64,000 nucleotides of DNA from Cinnamomum chago (lineage: Eukaryota > Streptophyta > Magnoliopsida > Laurales > Lauraceae): assembly GCA_038049695.1 (NCBI GenBank), contig CP142460.1, positions 41,772,501-41,836,500 on the forward strand, written 5' to 3'. The translations under genes and the position numbers were made by a program. Below, piece after piece: positions 53,101 to 56,796 of the stretch. Within the stretch, counting starts at the first letter, position 1, and each line of letters opens with the position of its first letter. The notes under the pieces were generated by a model. That model was not told the origin of the DNA, ran no database searches, and saw only the letters and a list, made by a program, of their open reading frames with translations.

Positions 53101-56100
53101 ATATTCCCTTTCTACTCTCCCTATTTTCAATTCTGAAAATAGGTACGGTCATATTTTTCTTCTTTCTAAAAATTCATTGCTGTGCATGAATGTTTTATTT
53201 ACATTATATGAGTGAATATTTGAATTGAATTGTATGGACCTACCGTGCTCAGCACGGGTATTTGTGCTAGTAGGGTTTTATTCTAATTCCTAAAGCTAAT
53301 GGGGTCAAGTAATTATTTTAAAGGTAACATGCTGATTCCCTCTCCAAAATAATTGAAGGATCTAATTGAATTAATAATATAACTAAGGTATTTATCCTAA
53401 TTTTCTAGAAACTAAAAGAAAGGGTGCAAGGTGTACACTATTTAACCAACTCCAAGTTAGCATTAATGATGGCCACACTTTCATATACACCTCAGACCAC
53501 CAACTCCTCATTCATCTAAAGTTTTGTCACATGGTGAGTCCACACTTTCTCATGCACACACAAACCACTTGACTTACCTTCATCTCTCACCTGCACCACT
53601 CTCTGCAACAGAACGATCCCCAGACAGAAACGAACCCTCGCCTGGGAACATGGATACATTGGAAATCGTGGGCCCCATTGATCTAAGCCCAGATCAGTCC
53701 TCTCCATTAAGGTCGCCCAAGGCCATACGACCAGATGACCGGACCAGATTGTGATCAATCACTCCGTGGGCCCCACCATGGTCTGATTTTCAAAAATAAA
53801 AACCCCCTTTAATGCCCGAACTGTGCAATCCTAAGATGTGGGGCCAGATGGGATCCAATCCCCACGGTCCACCACCATCAGGTGCGCCCCTGGGTCCACT
53901 ATTAGATGTGGGGACCCAATCTACAATCGGATCATCTAGTGGGTCCCTCAATCAACTGTTACCAAAATTGGTATTTACCTAAAACACGTCCTCTCTCTAC
54001 CATCAACCCAATGAATGGGGGGCTAGGGGTGTCCACTCCCTATGGGTCCAACCCCTCTTGGGTCGCCTGTGGGTCCCCTTCCGGATCCACAGATGCCCAG
54101 ATACGGCATGGATACGGATAGGATACGCCATAGACACGGCAATGACACGGATTTTACACATACAAAGTGAAGTATCGGATACGATACGACACGATATGTT
54201 GCCCATTTCGAAGTATCCGTGCATCATAGGTACACAGAAGCAGATGGACCAACAAATTGAAAGTTCGCCATATTGATATTCGACCCAGGTGGACTTTTAC
54301 CAAACTCGAGGTCGAGTTCTTTCCAAGTCGAGGAGAATGATGCAGATGGACCTCAGGCCACATGTGTAGGACCCAAATAGATTTAGGATATTTTATTAAC
54401 TAATTATATATCATTAGTTTCTAATTTTATTTAGAGATTTGTAACTAGGATTAGGTTTTCAATTTATTTGCTTTCCTAGTTTAATTAGGTTTCTTAGGCC
54501 CTAATATTTGTTTTCTTATTTATGTGCATTGTAGAAGATTATTATCAGAGGGTTGATTAATTGATTTTGGGTTTTCCCCATTGAGGTGTGTCCTTGATTA
54601 TTGTCTTTGCGGAGACTTTTGAAGTGTCTTCAGACACGCACTTCAGCGTCTATTGTGCTTTGGCATTTCCATGCGAGCCCTAACCCTAGGGCCTGCATCA
54701 CACTCATTTTTCTCCAGTTGTCTGGAAGTGATATAGAAGTTATAATGTGTAATATATAATGGCATGCATGTATTAATTACTACTTAGTGTTGGCTAAATT
54801 GGTCATTTTGTGTATTTGCAACTTGAAGAATATTCGTAAGTTACGTCCTTGATACTCTCTCCTTCATTACAACTAGCTACATATTTATTTGTTTGTTTAT
54901 TTTTGGAATGTAACATGACTAAAGCGGCAGCCTCATAAGTGCCACGATAATCACCTTCCAACTTTATTCCTTGCTCTTACAAGTAGCTACTTGTGCAACA
55001 AGTACTAATTAAATAATGGCTTAAAAATCTTACATATTTTCTTGTGCCTAAAGTTGCTTTTGAAACCCTGAGGCTTGAACCCTACCTAATTGGCATTTGG
55101 GTCAAAGATTCCAGATCCATATGAAACCAATTGGGCCAGAAGCTGAAGTCAGATCCAGCATTTTTCATCTCGGGTCACTTTTCTGAGAAGAAGTTTGACC
55201 TCATTGAACTTAGCTGCCCATTAAGGATTTTCCTTTGGTCCATAATTTTCCCAACACTGAAATAAGATATGGACAACAAAATAGTAGATATCCTGAGTAA
55301 AAAATGATAGAGCCACTCCTTCAATATGTATCACTTGTTTGAACATCACATAGATAGAAGAGAAGAATCAACTCCAATGAGCATCATGCCGTTAGGTCTT
55401 TCTGATAGAGCAGAACCAAATGATGTGCCTTTCCTACTTTTTTTTAGTGATATAAAGTTGTCTGCAAATTGAGTAACTAAAAGTCTAAAATAAAGGTGAG
55501 GCAAGTTGACACCTTGACCCATTCCAATTTCTTCTCTGTATCTTAGATTCTTCTGCATTACATTATACTAATGGTATACGTCTTGTGGATAACAATGTTA
55601 ATACAATATCCAGAAAGATTTTTTAAACACCCAAAGATATTATTGTATGATGTAATTGGATGGGATAAGATAATCATATTCATATCACTCCCTTTAATTC
55701 ATGAATTATTTTTATTTTTATTTTCGATAGGTAACAGAAGCTTTTGTTAAGCTAGAAGAGGAAAAAGAACAAAAATGATATAAGATGACCATAGCGACAA
55801 AAGCAACTTGATCAAAAGGTTAAAAAGCAACACAAAAAACTGTTTACGACATGGCCTGACAAAAGAAAATTTTCTAACAATTCCTTGCTTGGCTAAACCA
55901 TCAGCCACCTTATTAGCTTCACTACATGACAGGAAGCCACCTTCAATGGAATGAATAGTTATTTCTTATTCATTGTCTTCGTATCTGTATCTAGGCATTA
56001 TTAGAAGTATTATGAAGTAAATTTTCATGATACTCCACTGTAATGATCATGTAGACCTTTTCTTTGATCATACCCTGTGCAGAAGCTACATTTATGTTGT

Positions 56101-56214
56101 CTTTTAAATTATTGTAGACCTTTTCTTTGATCATACCCTGTGCAGAAGCTACATTTGTGTTGTCTTTTAAATTATTCTCTTGCGCTCTCTGTTTTACAGG
56201 TAAAGAAGATGTAG
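4469..56214 (+). CDS. TBC-domain Rab GTPase-activating protein (Gyp1-like), C-terminal half, five exons
   Basis: Exons join(about 4469-4560, 22873-22970, 37172-37429, 37831-37914, 56200-56214). TBC proteins speed GTP hydrolysis on Rab GTPases and so switch off membrane-traffic steps on the cytosolic face of endomembranes. Visible in order: [30 protein letters not shown], then [110 protein letters not shown] and VKKM plus stop. This order matches the C-terminal half of the plant Gyp1-like group as I recall it (Arabidopsis At4g28550/At2g20440 type). Splice phases agree at every junction: one codon is split G|AA across the first intron and the rest are phase 0. The N-terminal half with the catalytic IxxDxxR and YxQ fingers is not visible, so the model is 5'-partial. 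No stop or frameshift was found in the exons, so it looks functional. Confidence 0.88.
4561..6460. other. Start of an 18.3-kb RabGAP intron, mostly unrecognised
   Basis: No gene found. It contains the short SINE-like piece at about 5041-5130. A TGTTGGGAAGTCCCACATTG-type segment at about 6108-6330 resembles LTR or TRIM ends common in plants, but I could not find a partner copy, primer site or target duplication. The open frames at 5467-5655, 5759-6016 and 6107-6325 look incidental. Confidence 0.4.
5041..5130 (+). repeat. Possible Au-SINE-like fragment with an AACCA repeat
   Basis: A run of AACCA units is followed by CCTTTTCCCACTAGGTGGGG and TTGGCTATATGGATTTG. This resembles the 3' part of the Au SINE family that is dispersed through flowering plants. 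It is only a fragment, and I do not see the pol III A and B boxes needed to confirm it. Confidence 0.35.
6461..6872 (+). repeat. 5' LTR of E1
   Basis: Begins TGATGCAGTATGG and ends GGTTTGCATCA, directly before the primer-binding site. The TATA-like CTATATATAG lies near 6678 and would be its promoter. It is about 412 bp against 423 bp for the 3' copy, with many substitutions and small indels, so the insertion is old. Confidence 0.8.
7365..7764 (+). repeat. Two tandem copies of a 200-bp unit
   Basis: Unit 1 (7365-7564) and unit 2 (7565-7764) both start ACACCAAGGTAGCATCGT and end with TCATCT(A/T)GCGATAA. They differ at scattered positions, so the duplication is not recent. It lies inside the proposed solo LTR S1. 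Confidence 0.9.
7835..8035 (+). repeat. Degenerate short repeats around GTCCAAGC
   Basis: Five imperfect units share the core (A/G)(C/T)GTCCAAGC followed by C/T-rich bases ending TGCC or similar. They occur near 7871, 7912, 7951, 7983 and 8013. They are spaced 30-40 bp apart, inside S1. Confidence 0.6.
8127..8267 (+). repeat. About 140-bp dispersed repeat, copy 1
   Basis: The segment from TATGATGCACGGATAC to GTATCTGGGCATCGTA matches the reverse complement of 54089-54229. Both are rich in GTATC/GATAC words. It has no coding capacity and its class is unknown. Confidence 0.7.
10102..11953 (+). repeat. 5' LTR of the Athila-type element
   Basis: TGATAAGTGCTTAATTATTTG ... GGTTGCTTGGTGCATGCCA. It contains a poly(A) run near 10870-10900 and a cluster of five TATGCCA(T/C) motifs at 11277-11560. 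The R-rich open frame at 10319-10648 is incidental: the same frame is broken in the 3' copy. Confidence 0.92.
11960..11977 (+). promoter_or_regulatory. Primer-binding site (tRNA-Asp)
   Basis: TGGCGCCGTTGCCGGGGA is complementary to the acceptor end of plant tRNA-Asp (CCCGGCAACGGCGCCA). It starts six bases after the LTR end, the normal place for minus-strand priming in Athila/Tat elements. Confidence 0.9.
12186..15062 (+). pseudogene. Athila gag-protease pseudogene fused to the C-terminal tail of pol
   Basis: Gag begins with a basic, then E-rich leader (12186-12420). The Athila gag core follows: [73 protein letters not shown] CxxC-type segment [15 protein letters not shown] lies near 13190-13235, then a Q/N-rich region. 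The retroviral-type protease is at about 14160-14480: [40 protein letters not shown], then [17 protein letters not shown]. The normal [12 protein letters not shown] linker before RT (about 14835-14872) is followed at once by [17 protein letters not shown] and [20 protein letters not shown], normally the end of pol. Frameshifts near 12610 and 14430 and stops near 12815, 13079, 13703 and 13856 make it inactive. The protease motif reads DLGSS. Confidence 0.85.
15063..16755 (+). other. Non-coding 3' region of the Athila-type element
   Basis: No gene. It contains the Athila-typical phrases TTGGGGACAATGTTTAGTTT and several GTTTGGGGG purine motifs near 15275, 15885 and 16743. An A-rich purine tract spans about 16038-16140. 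The last GTTTGGGGGAA serves as the polypurine tract for the 3' LTR. The minus-strand frames at 15437-15808 and 15949-16194 look incidental. Confidence 0.75.
16756..18619 (+). repeat. 3' LTR of the Athila-type element
   Basis: TGACAAGTGCTTAATTATTTG ... GGTTGCTTGGTGCATACCA, 1864 bp against 1852 bp for the 5' copy. Scattered substitutions and small indels, including a repeated GGAGCA stretch near 17670, show a moderately old insertion. Confidence 0.92.
18703..19063. mobile_element. Foldback MITE-like element
   Basis: The left end ATGGTTCAAAATAGTGGCCA pairs with the right end, which reads CAACCACTATTTTGATCCTT on the plus strand, with a few mismatches. Inner words such as CACTACG and AGTGG also recur inverted. 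It has no coding capacity. The superfamily (hAT or Mutator-like) is not decided because no convincing target duplication was found. Confidence 0.5.
19145..20470 (+). other. C-rich leader of E1
   Basis: A C-rich plus strand without a credible gene. The same compositional type lies between the 5' LTR and gag of E2 (44270-44846), so I read it as E1's untranslated leader. The open frames at 19115-19324, 19467-19790 and 19820-20119 are products of low-G composition. Confidence 0.55.
20490..20800 (+). pseudogene. Gag remnant of E1
   Basis: Reads [34 protein letters not shown], stop, [11 protein letters not shown], stop, [11 protein letters not shown], stop, [17 protein letters not shown]. This aligns block by block with the E2 gag at 50662-50946 ([20 protein letters not shown] and [13 protein letters not shown]). 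It is the Ty3-type retrotransposon gag core, with at least three in-frame stops. Downstream to 21626 I see no protease or RT. Confidence 0.75.
21627..22049 (+). repeat. 3' LTR of E1
   Basis: Starts TGATGTAGTACAGAGC after a purine stretch (GGGAGAGT) and ends CTGCATGCA, followed by ACACA. It matches the 5' LTR over its length, with many differences. Confidence 0.78.
22050..22872. other. End of the 18.3-kb RabGAP intron
   Basis: No gene. About 22360-22480 is almost pure purine on the plus strand. The last 100 bp before the exon are T-rich, as expected upstream of an acceptor. Confidence 0.6.
22873..22970 (+). CDS. RabGAP exon encoding [20 protein letters not shown]
   Basis: 98 bp: acceptor ...GGAGCACAG|AAACAC and donor ...CTTTGGGAG|GTATTC. 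The first two bases complete the Glu codon begun in the upstream exon, then 32 full codons follow. The segment [20 protein letters not shown] is one of the best-conserved parts of this RabGAP group. It lies out of frame inside a longer incidental open frame (22760-23047), so an ORF scan alone would miss it. Confidence 0.92.
22971..23794. other. RabGAP intron segment with a poly-C tract
   Basis: No gene. It contains an uninterrupted run of 33 C at 23083-23115. A 30-40 bp segment is repeated nearby (AAGAGAAT(C/A)TAAGAAATTGGAT near 23365 and 23403). The proline- and glycine-rich frames over the C run are artefacts. Confidence 0.6.
23083..23115. repeat. Poly-C homopolymer, 33 bp
   Basis: Thirty-three consecutive C. 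The length may be imprecise because of sequencing slippage. Confidence 0.9.
23795..24900 (-). pseudogene. LINE (plant L1-type) 3' fragment: zf-RVT plus RNase H
   Basis: On the minus strand, the zinc-binding zf-RVT region (about 24780-24520) reads [40 protein letters not shown] and [15 protein letters not shown]. The RNase H domain (about 24300-23890) follows: [78 protein letters not shown]. The fragment ends in an A/T-rich tail near 23800. Stops and a shift at the GGIGG region mark it as dead. The RT domain is missing (5' truncation). It lies in a RabGAP intron on the opposite strand. Confidence 0.8.
26340..27520 (-). pseudogene. PIF/Harbinger transposase (DDE_Tnp_4 type) pseudogene
   Basis: Exon-like parts on the minus strand. 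First part, 27510-27224: [20 protein letters not shown], then [15 protein letters not shown], ending NPRFEPYFK at AAG|GTATTG. A 112-bp intron follows. Second part from 27111: DCIGALDGT (first Asp), [31 protein letters not shown] (second Asp). Third part from about 26782: [16 protein letters not shown], stop, [15 protein letters not shown], stop, then [15 protein letters not shown] with the catalytic Glu and [15 protein letters not shown]. The DDE order is complete, but a stop replaces the residue after YWL, another follows EEHF and a shift occurs near 26630. Any related MITEs would need a transposase from elsewhere. Confidence 0.82.
27540..27720 (-). pseudogene. Myb/SANT-like segment of the PIF/Harbinger element
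   Basis: The minus strand reads [20 protein letters not shown], then [20 protein letters not shown]. This has the W...C(L/V)...G...F...W..I...F spacing of the plant Myb_DNA-bind_3 domain carried by PIF/Harbinger elements. Only about 45 residues are visible, directly upstream of the transposase part. Whether it is a separate gene or a fused N-terminal exon cannot be decided. Confidence 0.6.
28423..28704 (-). repeat. 3' LTR of Copia A
   Basis: TG...CA ends. A CTATAAAGG TATA-like box is present in the element's orientation. It is followed on the plus strand by the CCCCCCCTCAAATTGATGCG complement of the polypurine tract. Confidence 0.93.
28712..33509 (-). pseudogene. Copia A gag-pol pseudogene
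   Basis: Reading right to left: gag start [20 protein letters not shown]; a 16-bp deletion near 33260 after NLKP; a shift near 33050; zinc knuckle broken by the solo LTR at 32059-32731 plus a 10-bp loss; protease [14 protein letters not shown]; a compensated shift pair (31500-31585); integrase [35 protein letters not shown]; a 2-base deletion near 30695 that breaks integrase from RT; RT RPxR-type linker, [31 protein letters not shown] (one Ile fewer than Copia C); RNase H YSDADWAG; a TAG replacing Trp near 29095; C-term [15 protein letters not shown]-RNase H is open from 30700 to 29093. Full-length relatives have about 1380 residues. Confidence 0.9.
32059..32731 (+). mobile_element. Solo LTR inside the gag gene of Copia A
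   Basis: A 673-bp insert beginning TGTGTGGGGACC and ending CTGCACTTACA, flanked by a perfect GTGTC duplication (32054-32058 and 32732-32736). A TTATATAAGG TATA-like box near 32481 followed by about 250 bp suggests plus-strand orientation. No coding or second LTR is present. It cuts the Copia A zinc-knuckle codons, so it inserted after Copia A. The family is not identified; the size suggests Ty3 type. Confidence 0.88.
34138..34419 (-). repeat. 5' LTR of Copia A
   Basis: TG...CA ends, adjoining the primer site complement at 34125-34137. It is nearly identical to the 3' LTR. Confidence 0.93.
34425..36404. other. Right part of the PIF/Harbinger element, non-coding as far as seen
   Basis: No gene recognised. 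It contains a 41-bp tandem repeat (35733-35855) and a 24-bp block GGATGCAGAGAATGCTCACT repeated near 35468 and 35513. The terminal 200 bp are rich in GAGG/CCTC words that also occur at the left end. Confidence 0.55.
35733..35855. repeat. Three tandem copies of a 41-bp unit
   Basis: Units start ACAACAACCCC(A)CAAACC at 35733, 35774 and 35815 and end AAAACTCATCTT. They are nearly identical, so recently amplified. Confidence 0.9.
36408..37171. other. End of the 14.2-kb RabGAP intron
   Basis: No gene or repeat recognised. A T-rich tract at about 37078-37100 precedes the exon. Confidence 0.55.
37172..37429 (+). CDS. RabGAP exon encoding [19 protein letters not shown] to [10 protein letters not shown]
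   Basis: 258 bp, 86 codons in phase 0. Acceptor ...GGATACAG|ATGATG; donor GTTAAG|GTAAGG, a near-perfect plant donor. After the conserved [12 protein letters not shown] the exon carries a lysine-rich variable part ([20 protein letters not shown]) and then [20 protein letters not shown]. The family shows the same order: variable insert, then a conserved hydrophobic helix and GLDDVV. The in-frame ATG at 37145 is intronic. Confidence 0.92.
37831..37914 (+). CDS. RabGAP exon encoding [20 protein letters not shown]
   Basis: 84 bp, 28 codons. Acceptor CACTTCTCAG|ATC; donor CTGAAAAAG|GTAAAT. It ends with the family's basic LHKKYLKK tail. A (CT)12 microsatellite begins six bases into the following intron. 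Confidence 0.92.
37921..37944. repeat. (CT)12 microsatellite next to a splice donor
   Basis: Twelve CT units starting at intron position +7 after the exon ending at 37914. Confidence 0.95.
38351..38644 (+). repeat. 5' LTR of Copia B
   Basis: TGTTAAATGGGTTAGTGC ... TTGGCTTTGACA, with a TCTATAAAGG TATA-like box near 38558. Confidence 0.94.
39277..43424 (+). pseudogene. Copia B gag-pol pseudogene
   Basis: The start [20 protein letters not shown] at 39277 corresponds to the Copia C start. An extra A in an A-run near 39421 shifts the frame. Then follow the gag body, knuckles [14 protein letters not shown] and [14 protein letters not shown], protease [14 protein letters not shown], and integrase [15 protein letters not shown] and GVAERKN, with QSG where Copia C has QNG. 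Shifts near 41408-41435 separate integrase from RT. A tandem duplication of GGCTGCAAATT near 42005-42026 shifts the frame again. RT continues with [20 protein letters not shown] and [12 protein letters not shown], then RNase H YSDADWAG, a TAA at 43089-43091 replacing Glu in TEAEYR, and [13 protein letters not shown] at the end. Confidence 0.92.
43432..43725 (+). repeat. 3' LTR of Copia B
   Basis: Same 294-bp sequence as the 5' LTR apart from about four substitutions. TG...CA ends, then GAAAT. Confidence 0.94.
43893..44255 (+). repeat. 5' LTR of E2
   Basis: TGATGCAAATGGACC ... CTAGGGCCTGCATTA. The terminal CA has become TA. The 3' copy keeps GCATCA. Confidence 0.88.
44270..44846 (+). other. 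C-rich leader of E2
   Basis: C-rich plus strand with frequent CCCATCC and CACC words and a CAGCAGCAG stretch near 44630. The overlapping frames at 44210-44524 and 44308-44793 have no recognisable domain. By position this is the untranslated leader before gag, interrupted at 44847 by Copia C. Confidence 0.55.
44847..45135 (+). repeat. 5' LTR of Copia C
   Basis: TGTCAAGTGGGTAAGTGGG ... CTACCTTTCACA. A CATCTATATAATC TATA-like box lies near 45050 and would drive the full-length transcript. Confidence 0.96.
45136..45148 (+). promoter_or_regulatory. Primer-binding site of Copia C (initiator-Met tRNA)
   Basis: TGGTATCAGAGCT directly follows the LTR. TGGTATCAGAGC is the standard plant Copia primer site. 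Confidence 0.93.
45872..50014 (+). CDS. Copia C gag-pol polyprotein (1380 aa, intact)
   Basis: Makes capsid, protease, integrase, reverse transcriptase and RNase H for copying the element and inserting it in the genome. The start at 45872 ([20 protein letters not shown]) is chosen because Copia A and B start there; an upstream in-frame ATG at 45836 adds 12 unshared residues. Gag spans about 1-240. Two CCHC knuckles follow: [14 protein letters not shown] (about 249-262) and [14 protein letters not shown] (about 267-280). Protease DSGAS is at about 357. Integrase has [10 protein letters not shown] and CSVCKLGK (about 488-535), then D551 (HSDVWG), D614 (RSDSGGEY) and E650 (GVAERKN), a DX35E spacing. 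RT runs about 900-1140 with YVDD at 1063-1066. RNase H has YSDSDWAG at about 1225. The stop codon abuts the polypurine tract. All catalytic motifs are present. Confidence 0.96.
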   Translation: MDKHEITLIKFNGKNYTSWSYQLQVYLEGKEMWGLVEGWDPRPKEDEKEILSWNTKDAKIKTWILGSVEPQYILNLKPYKTSKEMWEYLKQVYHQGNSARQYQLELEIAQYSQGTSSIQDYYTGFLNLWAEYDEIKYLHVSEVALSEIQQLQATSHRNQFLMKLRSEYEIIRSNLMSRVPSPSLNECLHELLREEQSQLTQHALKQQFSGTSSSVAYPAIASYNPGVSHSPASTAKGQTPARDLSKIQCFGCKNYGHYASQCKTKFCNYCKSNGHVISDCRRRPQNRTPRAYHVNAADATTSSDSLSTPVMPSPPTASNAAPQITPELIQQMIINAFSALGISGNNQSSSSSIWFLDSGASNHMTSSPSHLTNLQPYNGNLQVHTTDGQKLPITATGDIIHSLPLTNVFLSPHLTTNLLSVGQLVDDNCDVSFSCSGCVVQDPVSGTVIAKGPKCGRLFPLVMPISHNNQISAFSCFSPQDVWRLWHNRLGHPHSKLLSLMLNTGTLNKNAISFSHISDECSVCKLGKSKVLPFPSNSTMASNCFDIIHSDVWGITPVISHTHFKYFVTFIDDHSRFTWVYFLHTKSEVFDVFQKILAYVENQFSARIKILRSDSGGEYMSHQFQTFLQQHGILSQRSCPYTPQQNGVAERKNKHLLDTVRSLLLESSVPARFWPEALATAVHLINRLPSSRLHNHTPYFRLFHKDPSYTHMRIFGCVCFVHLPPTERTKLTAQSVKCAFLGYASHQKGYICYDPVTNRIRISRNVTFFENQQFFSTHSSDLPSFSHLPAFSDSLSSPLMVYERRRPKDVPQLPPPPDPSPAPDLAPASSPDAASPPPPPLRRSTRVSKPPDKYGFTHTSLLATLSSISIPTSYLQAVKHDCWRKAMHEELDALQQNHTWDIVPCPSSARPIGCKWVFSVKLKADGSLDRYKARLVALGNRQEYGIDYEETFAPVAKMTTIRTVLAIAASHSWPLYQFDVKNAFLHGDLKEEVYMRLPQGVTGVSAGDCARLRRSLYGLKQAPRAWFEKFRDALLHLQFSQSDSDPSMFLHRSSNGITVLLVYVDDIIISGTDSGMITHLQASLHESFHMKDLGPLTYFLGLEVHQSAKGLILDQHKYAMDLIETAGLQNSTPVDTPVEANLQLAQDTGDLLPDATMYRRLVGSLIYLTITRPDISYAVNLVSQFMTQPRHLHLVAVRRILRYVLHTPSRGLFFPVGNSTSLIAYSDSDWAGCPDSRRSTTGWCMFLGDSLISWKYKKQDKVSKSSTEAEYRAMSAATSEIIWLRGLLSELGFPQSGPTPLYADNTSAIRITENPVFHERTKHIEVTCHYIRDAFVREAITLPHVPTSLQIADIFTKGLPRPRHQFLVGKLMLVDSPASI
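50022..50310 (+). repeat. 3' LTR of Copia C
   Basis: Identical by eye to the 5' LTR over 289 bp. Followed by GGGTT and then E2 leader sequence. Confidence 0.96.
50356..50381. repeat. C-rich tract (C17 T C8)
   Basis: Seventeen C, one T and eight C, about 45 bp after the Copia C insertion point, in E2 leader sequence. Confidence 0.85.
50662..50946 (+). pseudogene. Gag fragment of E2
   Basis: The frame reads [80 protein letters not shown]. This is the Ty3-type retrotransposon gag core and aligns with the E1 remnant. It stops at VAY plus TAG, a few bases before the presumed LTR insert at 50956. No protease or pol follows. The ATG at 50662 may not be the true start, since similarity to E1 could begin slightly upstream. 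Confidence 0.75.
50956..54080 (+). mobile_element. Probable long LTR-derived insert S2 in E2 gag, right end unresolved
   Basis: TGTAATGCCCCAATTCCG begins right after the E2 gag breaks off, and sequence of this kind starts the long LTRs of some plant Ty3 elements (recalled). About 3 kb of non-coding sequence follows, including GGCGCGCTACTTCCCGG near 51007. E2's own 3' end (GGTGGACTTTTACCAAACTC) resumes by 54285. TCATT precedes the left end; TCATA occurs at 54224 after GTGCA, but it lies inside a dispersed repeat, so I do not trust it as the right border. The frames at 52277-52468, 53516-53758, 53906-54121 and nearby look incidental. Confidence 0.4.
54089..54229 (-). repeat. About 140-bp dispersed repeat, copy 2 (inverted relative to copy 1)
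   Basis: GATGCCCAGATACGGCATGG ... GTATCCGTGCATCATAG. Its reverse complement matches 8127-8267 along the whole length, with scattered changes. Confidence 0.7.
54338..54700 (+). repeat. 3' LTR of E2
   Basis: TGATGCAGATGGACC ... CTAGGGCCTGCATCA, 363 bp, preceded by the purine tract and followed by CACTC. Confidence 0.88.
55715..55975 (-). pseudogene. LINE (plant L1-type) 3' tail with the end of RNase H
   Basis: The minus strand reads [20 protein letters not shown], the end of the plant LINE RNase H domain (compare [14 protein letters not shown] at 23900). A pyrimidine-rich untranslated stretch ends in AACAAAAGCTT-like sequence. Only about 260 bp remain, so it is heavily 5'-truncated. Confidence 0.6.
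56051..56176. repeat. Two tandem copies of a 63-bp unit before the last exon
   Basis: Units begin GTAGACCTTTTCTTTGATCA at 56051 and 56114 and end TTAAATTATT. One substitution is visible (TTTATG against TTTGTG), so it is recent. Confidence 0.92.
56200..56214 (+). CDS. RabGAP terminal exon (VKKM, stop)
   Basis: GTAAAGAAGATGTAG after the acceptor TGTTTTACAG. In phase 0 it continues LHKKYLKK with VKKM and a TAG stop. Family members end with a similar short basic tail after HKK(Y/F)LKK. The exon is tiny and the intron before it long, so the call depends on the excellent acceptor and the matching tail. Confidence 0.75.
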   Translation, partial: VKKM

Positions 56215-56752
56215 ATCATGATGATTAAAAAAAAGAAGGGGGTATCAGAATGAAATTCCCCAAGTCTGGATCATGACGGTCCAAATAATCAACAAATTGA
56301 TACAAGGTTTTCTTGCTTAGTGGAGAAATTGGTGTAAGTAGTTGTTCCTGTATAATGCTTGGTTTACTGGCACTTTGATGCTGGCCGTCTCCTGCAAACG
56401 AGTCTCCAACATAGCGGATTGATTTTATTTTTTTTTACACTGCTGTCAAACAGTCATTCTAAGCAATGTTGCAAATATCATTATTGGGATGATATCAGGA
56501 GGAGATAATATCTGGGTAATTTCAAATTGGTTTTTGCCAGGATAATAAATTGTGTTATATATTCTTCCCCATTCATTGTATACACAAATTTATTAGTGTA
56601 TTATGTCACCTGTTGTTTGTAACTTTTGCAATACAGATGGTTTCTTACTTGGTTGCTTCTTTCATGTTGATAAATTTATTCAAAATTCTCTTCTGGTAAG
56701 TGTATGCTTTAGTTCGTCAAGCACTCCATCTTGTCACGAAAATTTCTGTTTC

Positions 56753-56796
<44 letters not shown>

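Larger units (their letters stand above)
43893..54700 (+). mobile_element. Gag-only LTR retrotransposon E2 (Ty3-like, TR-GAG type), interrupted by Copia C
   Basis: LTRs of 363 bp at 43893-44255 and 54338-54700 start TGATGCA and share nearly all their sequence. Flanks CACTT (43888-43892) and CACTC (54701-54705) agree at 4 of 5. A degenerate primer site TTGGTATCTAAGTG follows the 5' LTR. The polypurine stretch AAGTCGAGGAGAA precedes the 3' LTR. A C-rich leader (44270-44846) and a gag piece (50662-50946) are the only internal features of its own; no pol was seen. Copia C interrupts the leader and a further LTR-like insert interrupts gag. It resembles E1 in layout and gag but has different LTRs. 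Confidence 0.82.
54706..56199. other. End of the last RabGAP intron (18.3 kb)
   Basis: Holds a LINE tail (55715-55975, minus) and a 63-bp tandem duplication (56051-56176) just before the acceptor. The 24 bp before the exon are pyrimidine-rich (TTCTCTTGCGCTCTCTGTTT), a strong acceptor context. Confidence 0.6.

Noticed and set aside
50956..54228. S2 as a complete solo LTR ending at 54223 with TCATT/TCATA flanks
   Set aside because: The proposed right end lies inside the 140-bp dispersed repeat, whose other copy continues past that point, so the flank match may be chance.
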